Positions 33,601 to 42,819 of a DNA stretch of 64,000 bases are shown piece after piece (within the stretch, counting starts at the first letter, position 1; the number at the start of each line of letters is the position of its first letter). Source of the stretch: Cryptomeria japonica (lineage: Eukaryota; Streptophyta; Pinopsida; Cupressales; Cupressaceae). Below the pieces are notes generated by a model. The model searched no databases. It worked only from the letters and a program-made list of their open reading frames with translations, and was not told the origin of the DNA. The stretch spans positions 509,885,442 to 509,949,441 of the forward strand of contig NC_081410.1 in NCBI RefSeq assembly GCF_030272615.1, written 5' to 3'. Position numbers and translations under genes: made by a program.

Positions 33601-33974
33601 TACAGGAGGAAATTAATCAACTAGCTTACAATTTTATTAATTCATTTGATTCATTATCAGTTTTTGAGTAGAAGATAACAGGTTTTGAGGAGGCATTACT
33701 AAAGCTAGAAAGAGAAAAGGAGAGAATAAAAAGTAAGGCTAAGGATCTGAAATTAAGACTAAGTCCAAAACTGGACTACCTAGCATCCTTAAGGAAAGAC
33801 ATATCTGATGCATTGGTACAAGGACAGAAAACACTGGTAGAGAAAATGCAACACCTCACCAGTACAGTTCAAAGGACAAAGGCCACAATAAAAGATAGTA
33901 AAAGGTTCATTGAGAACTTGAATCTGGTTTTGGCAGATCTTTTTCAGATTGTAACCAACTGGTTACAAGGTTGA
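30699..33974 (+). pseudogene. T4 ORF2: ~1,091-residue conserved protein of unknown function
   Basis: The ATG at 30,699 (MASSSVPEFIANPTIVEVIK) opens one unbroken frame to TGA at 33,972, with no frameshift but nine in-frame stops (31,071, 31,644, 32,661, 32,985, 33,033, 33,039, 33,168, 33,342, 33,669). Residues about 60-150 carry HIEELGDEEIKNMY, IRIVLSRVHGEFF and KITKEVVKAITGLPS. At 165-330 come VNDVTD, KIIGYKT, VKIDVCEWL, FRFGNLLVFLML, DKYKNDICFV and MGYEIDDH. The middle is Lys-rich and basic (STKKITPKKKKLKPKKR). Near residue 620 is AHWHVALMVGRVNEVAEE. The last 300 residues are mostly coiled coil. T2 ORF2 aligns over the first ~370 residues. No enzyme motif was recognised. Confidence 0.75.
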
Positions 33975-34168
33975 GATAGGAAACTACACTCTATTGACAC
34001 TTTGACAACCTTTGTCATTCATGCCAAAGGGGGAGTAGTGGTATGAGAAAAATCCAATAACTTAAGAATCATTTGCTCAGGGGGAGCACACATTTTCGGT
34101 AACAATTTTTGGACTTCAATTTTTGGATACACTTTTGAATTTTTCTCATGAGTGTTGCCATCAATGCC

Positions 34169-34180
34169 AAAGGGGGAGAT
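34169..34180 (+). promoter_or_regulatory. Polypurine tract of T4
   Basis: AAAGGGGGAGAT lies immediately before the 3' LTR. Earlier PPT-like runs lie at about 34,025 (CCAAAGGGGGAG) and 34,080 (CAGGGGGAG). The 33,975-34,168 stretch has no ORF. Confidence 0.88.
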
Positions 34181-34993
34181 TGTAGGAAAATTTACACTCC
34201 AATGAGACATTATAGGTGATTGAAGGTTTTGTCATTGATGGCAACCTTACAATCCTATGTCACCGGCAAGGCAATCCACCGGCACCAACAAAGTTATATT
34301 CTACACCGACACACAGACCACTGGCACTGGCAGTGAAAGGAAGCATACCGACACAGAAGCCAACATGAATTTTGTTGTTAATATATTTTGTTTATTATTG
34401 TAAAATCATTGTAAGTTGACTTGGCAAGTTGTAAAATGACTCTTATATAAGAGAGATCATTGTAGAAAATTGTGAGAAGATAGATGTAATGAATGGAGGA
34501 ATGTAATTAAGCAAAATAAGGCAGACCTATTATGCAAATTATAGGTTAAGGGTTTATGTCAGAAGCAGAGCTATAAACCGGTACTGGATCTGGCATAGTA
34601 GATGATATTTTGAAGCAGTACAAGACATTGGATTTATATAATCCATTTTGTAAGTTAGCGAGACTTCCCATTTTGTAATTAAGTAGTGAGCTCTAGGCAC
34701 TTGGCCTTCCTGCATGTGCAGGCCCCTCTTGTAGCAGTAACATTCTCTTATTGGCTACTAAGCGAATATTTTGGGTCACAAATCCCACCGAGGTTTTTCC
34801 CACACTAGGTTTCCTCATTGAAATATTGTGTTATGGTGTGTTTTTCATGTGGTTGTTTTTATCTCTGTTTATTGCATTACTTTTTGTTTACTGGTACACA
34901 GTTCTAATCTGCTCTACATGTTTTAAGTTAAGAAAATCTATTACCGGTTAGATACCGATTCACTCTCCCTCAGTATCTGTGGGAATCCTAACA
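34181..34993 (+). repeat. 3' LTR of T4
   Basis: It starts TGTAGGAAAATT (TGTTGGC in the 5' copy) and ends ATCCTAACA. It has the same order of landmarks as 28,383-29,187 with scattered, mostly transitional differences and a few small indels. Confidence 0.92.
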
Positions 34994-34998
34994 TATTC
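34994..34998. repeat. Target-site duplication of T4, right copy (TATTC)
   Basis: An exact match to 28,378-28,382. Confidence 0.9.
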
Positions 34999-35029
34999 CA
35001 TCAAAAGACTACATAAATTAAGGTGTACA

Positions 35030-36572
35030 AAATATGATACCGTCTAGCCTTGTAAGCCAAAATTGATCACTGAGAGATTGACATCATCAATCTGGGACAT
35101 TTGGTCCCCTGACAATGCCTACAAACAAAAAATTGTCAAGGATTAAAGAGTGTTAGTATATCTTGTAATTTTTTTGAATTCAAAGTGTACTATTCTATTT
35201 TAACATGTTACCAAATTTATACCTTAGACGTAAAAGTTTTCATTGCAGTAACTACGAGAGGAATATTAGATACCACTACTGCATCTTGAAATGCAAATTA
35301 TTTGTATCAATTTAAATTGATCTATAAGTGAAAATTCATTTACAATTACAAATTTTAAGTGACTAATAAATAAAATGATATGAATTCAAATAAACACACC
35401 TGTGTCTGTGGATGACTGCCAAACAACATGTCGATCAACTCATCCATCAGGGCCACATCCCCAGTCATGCAGATCTGACATATACTCCCACAAATTATGA
35501 ACAAATGGGATGTGGATCCATCTATAATGGCCTCATCATCCATCCTTGTGCATATCCCTGAGCAAGTGGCACACACATTTTGAATGGGCTCACTAGCACC
35601 ACCTGCAACAACTAATAGCTCATCATCCAATACAAGAGGGTGTGCTAACTATTTTCCATGTTGGATGATTGCATCAGTCAATGTTGTGGCCACCTGAAGA
35701 GTTTGTAGATCCATCAAGTCTTTTAGGTCTACTGGGATAGTCAAATTCACCTTGGGAGCACCTTGGGTTTGGGTGCTAGGGGGCGACAACTCTCTTGGGC
35801 TACTCACCTACAGGCTCCAAGTCTATCTTGGGCAAAGCCCATGTCACCTCTACCATGGAGCTGTCTCATGTCAAAATAATTAGGCAGCACATTAAGGAAA
35901 AACTCATAGTATATAATGCTCAAAAAATACAATGGCACCTTAAAATTATTACAAGGTGGTTCGTCAAAGACCATCCACCAACTCTGCCAAAAAATATTCT
36001 TTATCTGGACATTGGTGCACCAATGTATGGGAAACCTCTTTACATTAAGAGGTAATGACTGACTAGTTCTAGGATCAACAAAAAGGACACATATTTGTTG
36101 TTTACTAATTTTTTTTTTCACTCCTTCATATGATAACCCACTAGCATAATATTGACGACACCTATCCCTAGAGTTTCCCCATTTTGTAATTTGAGTGGAA
36201 ACTACAGTGGCACCACTACCTTATGTTTCTAGGCTAGTGGTGAGGGATTTATGAAGTTCAAACATGGATGTTTTCAATTTATTAGTTAGTCTATTTATTT
36301 TAGCTCTGTTTTTCCCTAACTAATTAAGCAATTTCTCCTATGTATTAGGTGTACAGCCAAAATTAGGAGTTGGAGGTGTATTAAGTGTGTTTTATTCAGG
36401 GTTTTGAGGAGGTGCATCTTGTTGTTGTTGTTCTGGATTTTTAGAATCTAGTTTGTGTAACAAAAAATTAGAAAACCTAATCAAAATAAATAAATTTAAA
36501 TTCAAAATGTAAAAAAAAATTGAACAAATGCAAAAGAAAAACAAAAATCAAGCAAAACCAACCTTGATCCAT
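35030..36572 (-). pseudogene. D3 minus-strand gene, 5' exons (unknown function)
   Basis: On minus, ATGGATCAAG (start at 36,572) precedes a donor AAG|GTTGGT. A long open part (about 36,450-35,804) begins DSKNPEQQQQDAPPQNPE, then a coiled coil (KNRAKINRLTNKLKTSMFEL), then KKISKQQICVLFVDPRTSQS. A next part (about 35,775-35,400) has VNLTIPVDLKDLMDLQTLQV and DDELLVVAGGASEPIQNVCA and ends at a donor CACAG|GTGTGT. Exon 35,223-35,284 has matching AG and GT borders, and a further exon ends at an AG at 35,119. A few stops and one frame break occur. The gene continues past the T4 insertion into 28,297-27,551. I do not recognise it; as the second gene of a DNA transposon it may be a DNA-binding or regulatory partner. 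Confidence 0.45.
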
Positions 36573-36659
36573 GGCGTTTGTGTGAGAAAAGAGGGAGCCT
36601 GTGCACAGTTTAGCGAGAAAAAACCTAAATTATCAACTCGTGGCCATGTGAAAAATAAG

Positions 36660-36840
36660 ACATAGTTGGCCAAAAAAAAATTATTGACACATATCGTGTA
36701 TGCGATACTTTAGGACTTAAAACCGCGTACGGGGTTCTAAGTCCTAAAGAACTTAATACACGATCATTTTTTTAAAGGAACCCTGTAGACACTTTAGTCC
36801 CTTTAGGATTTGGGGCAACGAACCTTAGCGCATATGGAGT
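36660..36840 (-). repeat. Right terminal region of D3
   Basis: The inverse of this segment resembles 21,645-21,830. It contains a 17-base hairpin arm pair at 36,708-36,724 and 36,733-36,749 (CTTTAGGACTTAAAACC and its inverse with one mismatch) around a GCGTACG-containing loop. Confidence 0.5.
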
Positions 36841-39100
36841 GATTTAAATTTTAAGTACCGTGATTGCAGTGACTATTTTTTCAAGTTTTTTTAGGTGTCT
36901 TTCCACTTTTCTGCACACCATCTTTGTGCACTAACCCCAATGCAAACATTAGACAAATAGAGATGAATTTAGAATAATATTATAATACTTCAAAAATATG
37001 ATCACTTACCTTTAGGTCACTAGAAGTTGCCAATGTAGTCAACAACAATGGTTGTTTCTGGTCTGAAACTTTGCTACTAATTCAAATTGAGAGCTTAGAA
37101 CCGACCATATTATGTAGAGATAAATCTAATCTTTGACTATATTTATGCCAATCTTTATTTAGTAAATTCTGTGGGAATTTTATATGGTATACAAATATTT
37201 GGTGAATCATGCTTAATTATAACACGTCTTATGTAATTTTCGAGGTGATTATGGGCCATTCAATTAATTGGAAATTATAATAGAGTTGGAAAAAATTGGG
37301 GTGAATTGAGATACGCTTCTACAAAATATCAGGTGAATTGGGTCCTCCTAGCCAATAAATCTTTATATGGCTATTGGCAATTTATGGTCGTCTATTAAGA
37401 CAACCTTAGAAAGTGTAGGAAAAAATATTGAATTTACCGTGTGGAAAACGTAGATTCTATTGGCAAAATATTGATAGAGATACAATTAATTACATAAAAC
37501 AATGGGTGATTGGGTCGTGCATTTGATGAATATTTGTAAAGTTTGGGCAACATGGCCACCCCCGATTGTTACAATATATTCGCCATTTTCCAGGGTGCCG
37601 ACATGAAATATTCGCCACTAAAGTAAACCCTAGAAATTTGATTTGAAAATGGAAAATTGATTAAAAAAGGGAAGGGTTATGACACCTTCTATGCCATTAC
37701 TATGACAAATTTCTCATGCAAGGTGTGAGGACAACTTTCTATGTCAAGAGTTATGACATGTTGCTATGTCAACACTTATGATGAGTGAGAGAATCATGCT
37801 TCCAACTTATGACAAGGAAGCACAAAAATAGGAGCAACTAGAAGAGGATAATTAGTGGGAAATTAAATTTGAAAATTAATAAATTAAGTAGGAAAAATAA
37901 ATTAGTGAATTAGGAAATTGAAAAAATTAGAAATGAGGAAATAGAAATTAGGTGAGAGTAATGAATAAATTCTCATTTATTAATTAATTCACAAAGAGGA
38001 CATAATTAGCCAATTAAATGAAATACTTAATTGTTACAAGAGAGATCTAGGATAAATAAATTGATTTGTTTAATCTAGAGGGGAATGTTAGTTAGGATTA
38101 AATGATTAAATCACAAAACCATAGGAGATAGATTAGAAATGAAAGAATATCAATTAGGTCATTACAAGACTAAAGAAATTGATATAGGGTTGATCATGAT
38201 TAAATGATGAATACTTGATGATTGACAAAAAGTCAATATTCATGGACAAATATCAATGAAAAATAGGTCACAAATTGATAAGGGATCGACAATTGACAAT
38301 GGACAAAGGGTTTAAAAGGATAAAAAATAAGGATAATTGATCAAAGATAATTGAAAATGATAAAGATCAAGGATAAAACCCTAATTTTACATCAATTAGG
38401 ATTGATGATGTCCAATTGACATGCTAAAATGATCACAACCAAAGATTGCAATTTGAAAATGATATTGGCAAGACCTAATTGCAAATGCCAAAAAATGCAA
38501 TCAAAGGGGAAAGAAGTGCAGAAAAATGCCAAGATGTCGACAAATGATAAAGATCAAGTGTACAACATAGAAGAAATGTTAGTAAGATGTGAAAGCCCTA
38601 AAAGAAGGTACCACGGACATGTGAAAGTACGATGCTGCAAGCATTAACCAATTTTAGACACCTACACTCCCCATTTCATTTTCCTTCCAATATTAACTCG
38701 GGAGACTTGGTACCTTGGGGATGTTTCTTGTTCACCTTTTGTATTTGGTACTAGGGAAGCTACACTACCTATTACATCTCATGAATCATTCTTTGAAATG
38801 TGGTGGAGAGTTTTAGGCCTTTTATTTTTCCTTGGAGACTTGACTATTGCATATTGTAAGGTAATGCTTGGTAGAACAATCTTCTTCCTTTGGAAATTGA
38901 AATACAACCATTGTGGCATGCTAGAATCTTGTTGTTCACATTAAGTGGTGAGTTGGGTAGTTACAATGTAAGATTCTAGTAATTATTGTTCTTGCCTTTC
39001 TTCTTCTTCTTCTTCTTCTTCTTGTTCATCATTTACAAGTTGCTAATGTGGATGTTGCTGCATGGGATCCTCATGCTATGATGGAGGTTGCAATATTTGT
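36841..39100. other. Non-coding, AT-rich stretch with low-complexity parts
   Basis: No gene was recognised. 37,840-38,420 is a low-complexity field of GATAA, AAATTA and GACAA words. A 72-codon plus ORF at 38,429 has no known signature. A (TTC)n run lies at about 38,998-39,023. Confidence 0.4.
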
Positions 39101-41494
39101 TGAGAAAGGTTTTCTTGAAGCACCTATTCATAACCTTGTTGTTGTAGCCTAGAAAACACTTCTATCTTCTCACCCACTTCTTTCTTAAAAGCTTCTTTAT
39201 TGGCCTCCTCTTTCTTCTTTTGTCGGTCTCCTCAGGAGAAATTCTTAATCATGTAGGGTGAGAACCATTCGCTCATCCTGTTCATTAATGTCCATAGTTT
39301 CTTTATATTCTTCATGCATCTATATTTGGGTCTGCCGCACCATTTTGTCATTATATTCTTCATGCAATGTTTGAGTAACCTATTCATATTGAGGAGCCAA
39401 AGATGCCTGCCTTCATGTAAGACTATCCCTCTTCTTGCTAGCCATCATAGAGACTGGCTCATCAGCCTGATCTAAATCTGATTCAACATTATGGATTGTC
39501 ACTTGCTCATGAGTTATTTTAGCGGCTCTTGTGTGAGCCTTGGAGGAAGAGTTTGGTTGGTTGCTTTGTGCACTTTCTTGTGGAATAGTACCAATGGTAG
39601 GAATGATAGGTGTAATTGAAGCTTGTGGTACTGCCACTAACTCGGTTGTTATTTTGTTCTCAGAAGTTGTTTTGAGGAGTTGTGATTCCTTCATTTTGGC
39701 ATCTAGTTGTTTCATTAATTATTCCTTGTTGATAGTGGGGGTCGAGGCTTCTAGATCTATAGGGGTATTATTTCTTGATTTGGATCTTGGTCTTCTCACA
39801 TACTATTTGGTGGCCTTTGACTAAGGATTCTCTATATCCTTCACCTTTTTCTTGTCCTTAGTCACACTAGGGTGGATCCTAATACTCAACCATTACCTTG
39901 TCCTTCTGACCACCTTTTTGGTAATAGTATTAGTGTCAACCTTTTCCTTTTTTGACCATCTGATTGGAGAGAGGGGTCTTTTGTGCACCATGGTCTAATA
40001 ATTGGTTAGGTCTAGTATCACCCCATTATCCTCCAGCTCATTAGGTATATTTGTTTCTACCTTGAATTCCCTAATTTGGGGAACTCTCAATTTGACGAAC
40101 CCTTTTTTCTTGGCTTCAAAGTTGTCCTACATGCCTGCCTAGAAATCCTCCAGAGCTGATAGATGGCCCTCATATGATACTAGCATCATAGCCTTGAGTT
40201 TACCAAGGGGATCATATATTTTCGAGCATAGTCAAACTCCTTGAGGATAAGATCATGTAGCTCATGAATAGCCATTTTGAAAGTCTTTATGTTATGGCAT
40301 GTACAATATTCAAGAGTAATTGGAAAAGTGCCCCCGGTTTTATGTTTGAGAGTCAAAAGAGATTGAAGCCCTATGACCTACCTTGCATATTCAAGAATGA
40401 TAATACGGTTGCTAAAATATTGAGGAAGAAGGGGTTTTCTTGTGAACTCGCTTACATGGATATAGGTGGAGTGTTGGTTTGTGAGAAACCATGCTCCCTA
40501 TTCTTGTATCATTTCCATGGCCTCAAGAGAGATGCGATATCTAATATCACCTATTAATCTAAAAATTACCATATGTATAGATGAAGGCATTTTTGATCCT
40601 TTTGAAATGCAACTTTGTTTGTTGGATGGGCAATTAAGTATAATACTCCTATGCTCTGTTCTATCTATTTGCCTTCCCTAGTTGGCCACTAGTGTTTAAC
40701 CCAAGGTAGACGTTGCTCCTAGCCACCAGCCAAAGTAAATAAGAATTCATGAAGAATTTCTTTGTTTGTAACACATAGCACATCTGTTCATGAATATTTT
40801 TTGACAAAATTTGCGGCCACTCAAAATACTCCTTTACTATGAGAATAGTGTGGATATAACAGAACATCCACAAATGGTAATGTTTGCAATATTTCATGCC
40901 AAAGTCTTGACTGAGCATAGTGATTATATCTAGAAGCACATCTTTGAAGTCTTCTCTCAAAATATCATCGATTGCCTTAAGCCCTAATTTCCTTTATTCA
41001 TCAAGACATGCTTTATTTATGTGGTACTTGTTACCTACAACATTCTTATTAAATATCTTGATAGCCTCATCCTCGGTACTTTGGAGAACCTTCTCATATT
41101 GGGGAATACCAAAGGTCATGATGAGAATTTGAGGTGAGAGATCAACTACTATGGTTCCTTTTGTATCTCTGCACTTTTTGGTGTCATTTTCATAGAGTTG
41201 AGCTATGGTGATGATTAATTCTGGAGATTGCACGACTTGGGGAAAGATTATGGCTTCCACTAGCTCATACCTCTTAATTCTTCTATATGGTGCTTGGAGG
41301 TTCGGTTGGGAAACTTCCTGCTTTATTGCATCAAGTTCCATATTCCCTACCTCCATATCTATAACTCATTGTATCTCATTCTTGAATTTAGACACCAAGG
41401 TTTGACCTTGATACTGGTACTTCATGGTGATTGGGTTCTTTTCAAGCTTGATCTCACTTCTAGTCTTTTTCCTAGGAGTACCTAATGTTTCCAT
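39100..41494 (-). pseudogene. Long retroelement-like ORF of unknown function (ORF-C)
   Basis: On minus, ATG at 41,494 (METLGTPRKKTRSEIKLEKN) opens a frame followed to about 40,590 with stops at about 41,367, 40,994 and 40,661. A neighbouring frame continues to the end of the unit, and the original frame returns by 39,715-39,413. Recognisable stretches are RIKRYELVEAIIFPQVVQSP, KCRDTKGTIVVDLSPQILIM followed by TFGIPQYEKV, LREDFKDVLLDIITM, WMFCYIHTILIVKEYFEWPQ, MAIHELHDLILKEFDYARKY and a charged C-terminal helix (MKQLDAKMKESQLLK and EEANKEAFKKEVGEK). No catalytic motif was seen. Length, repeat-rich surroundings and decay suggest a non-pol ORF of a retroelement, comparable in style to T2/T4 ORF2. 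I cannot find its LTRs. Confidence 0.55.
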
Positions 41495-41559
41495 AAGACT
41501 ACTTCAATTTGTATATGAGAATATAGATACTCAGTGCCTTAGGAGATTCATTTAAAGAA

Positions 41560-42690
41560 TGATAGACTTTGGAATGCTAGAGCTCCAAGTTTTTGTGGTC
41601 TTAAGAAACCCTTACACATGATTTTGCGATCCTAGGGTTTAAGGGTTTTGGGGCTTGGAGACTTAACAGAGGAGCTCACCTTGGAGTTCTGGAGTTCTAA
41701 AACTTCAGGGTGAGTTTTTGCAGGAAACCCATTGCTTTGGGATCTCAAGTTTCCAGGTCCCCAAATGAACAAAGTGATTAGTGGGGTGGCTCTGGAATCC
41801 TAGGGTTTTGGAGTTCTAGAGCCTTGGGATAGGTGTTTAGGAATGGACTTTGGGACTCCAGAATCTTGGAGTTCCAAAGTGGAGTTCTAAAGTTGGGTGA
41901 AGCCAATGTTTCCCAAGGGGCTCTGAGATCCCAGGAACCCAAGGTTTTGGAGTAGGGATATGCAAAGACACAAATAACCCTCAAATCTTGAGAACTCGGG
42001 GTTCAAGATTTAGGGATAGACCAAGGGTCTGGGATCTCGGAGACCCAGGGTCCCGAAGTGAGGACAGATTAGAGAACCCTAAGTGTCGATGGAAAATTAA
42101 ATTATTGAAAACAAGGAATCCCTAGAATATTAAAAACAAAAACTAACATGCAAAAGAGAAACAAAAAGAAAACATGAAGGACAAAAAAAACCTAGGAAGG
42201 GGAGAACTCACCTGGACAGAGAAGAAGAAGGGGAACAAAGCACATCGCAGAGATATCAAAATACTGGATCACAAGAGGGAAATAAATTTCAAGGAATGAC
42301 AACATGAAAATAAGTTCCAAAGGCCCTCGAAGGGGTATTAATATCCCTGACCAAGTGCAGAAATTGAAACATTCCCAAGGGTTTCGAGATCCCAGAATCT
42401 TGGGGTCACTAAACGAGTGACCTCGAAACTCCGGTGTTCTGAAACTCCAGAGGAAAACCAAAAATGGAAGTTCTGGGATTCTGAGAACCTGGGATCCTGA
42501 GGTCTTCCAACAAGAACAAAAAGGGGAGCCTTGAGGTTTTTGGAATCTGAAATCCTAAGGCAAAGACAAGAGGTAAATAGGACTTCAGGACTCTGGAAAC
42601 CCGAAGTTCTGAATTTAGACAAATGAACAAAGGGAATACTTTAGGATTCTAAAGTTTTAGAGTCCCAAAGTATCCAAAAAGAAGCAATGA
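41560..42690. repeat. Degenerate short-motif repeat field
   Basis: Words such as GGAGTTCTAGAG, GGGATCTC, CCAGGGTCC, TTTGGGACTCC and AACTCCGG recur irregularly every 20-40 bases. The base composition is richer in G and C than the surroundings. Overlapping ORFs on both strands read as Ser/Pro/Phe-rich repeats and are not convincing genes. It lies between ORF-C and the truncated end of the LINE. Confidence 0.55.
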
Positions 42691-42819
42691 AGGCTTTGAG
42701 CTTTTTGAAACCCAAAAATCTAGAGAGGCAAGACAAAGAAGAGGAAAAAGGAAAGGAAAAAAATAGAAAATAAGAAAGAAAAAAGGGGAACTGACATTTA
42801 TAAGGATGAAATGGATGGG

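Larger units (their letters stand above)
28383..34993 (+). mobile_element. Complete non-autonomous LTR element T4 (Gag-like ORF1 plus ORF2, no pol)
   Basis: This 6.6-kb element has two ~810-base LTRs, a primer site, a polypurine tract and a TATTC target duplication. Between the LTRs are only a Gag-like coiled-coil/CCHC ORF (29,259-30,332) and a 1,091-codon ORF2 (30,699-33,974), both on plus. No protease, integrase, reverse transcriptase or RNase H motif was found in any frame. It lies inside the D3 minus-strand gene. Copia-type signals at both ends (primer site, AAAGGGGGAGAT tract, TG...CA ends, 5-base duplication) suggest mobilisation by a Copia element. Confidence 0.9.
21645..36840. mobile_element. 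Putative two-gene DNA transposon D3, split by T4
   Basis: The left end (21,645-21,830) and the inverse of the right end (36,660-36,840) share a degenerate pattern. AGGGCCTAATAGTG then ACAGGGTT at 21,747-21,770 matches AGGGACTAAAGTG then ACAGGGTT on minus at about 36,803-36,778. Both ends then have an A-rich run, GCGTATGCGG-like words and a T-rich stretch ending GCCCAAC or GGCCAAC. Inside are a DDE-type transposase on plus and a spliced gene on minus, tail to tail, with a tandem repeat between. Removing T4 leaves about 8.6 kb. Exact termini and target duplication are not resolved because the left end abuts a microsatellite. Confidence 0.5.

Noticed and set aside
42192-42630. Overlapping minus-strand ORFs in the 42.2-42.6 kb field
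   Set aside because: They are Phe/Ser/Pro-rich translations of the degenerate repeat words in several frames at once.
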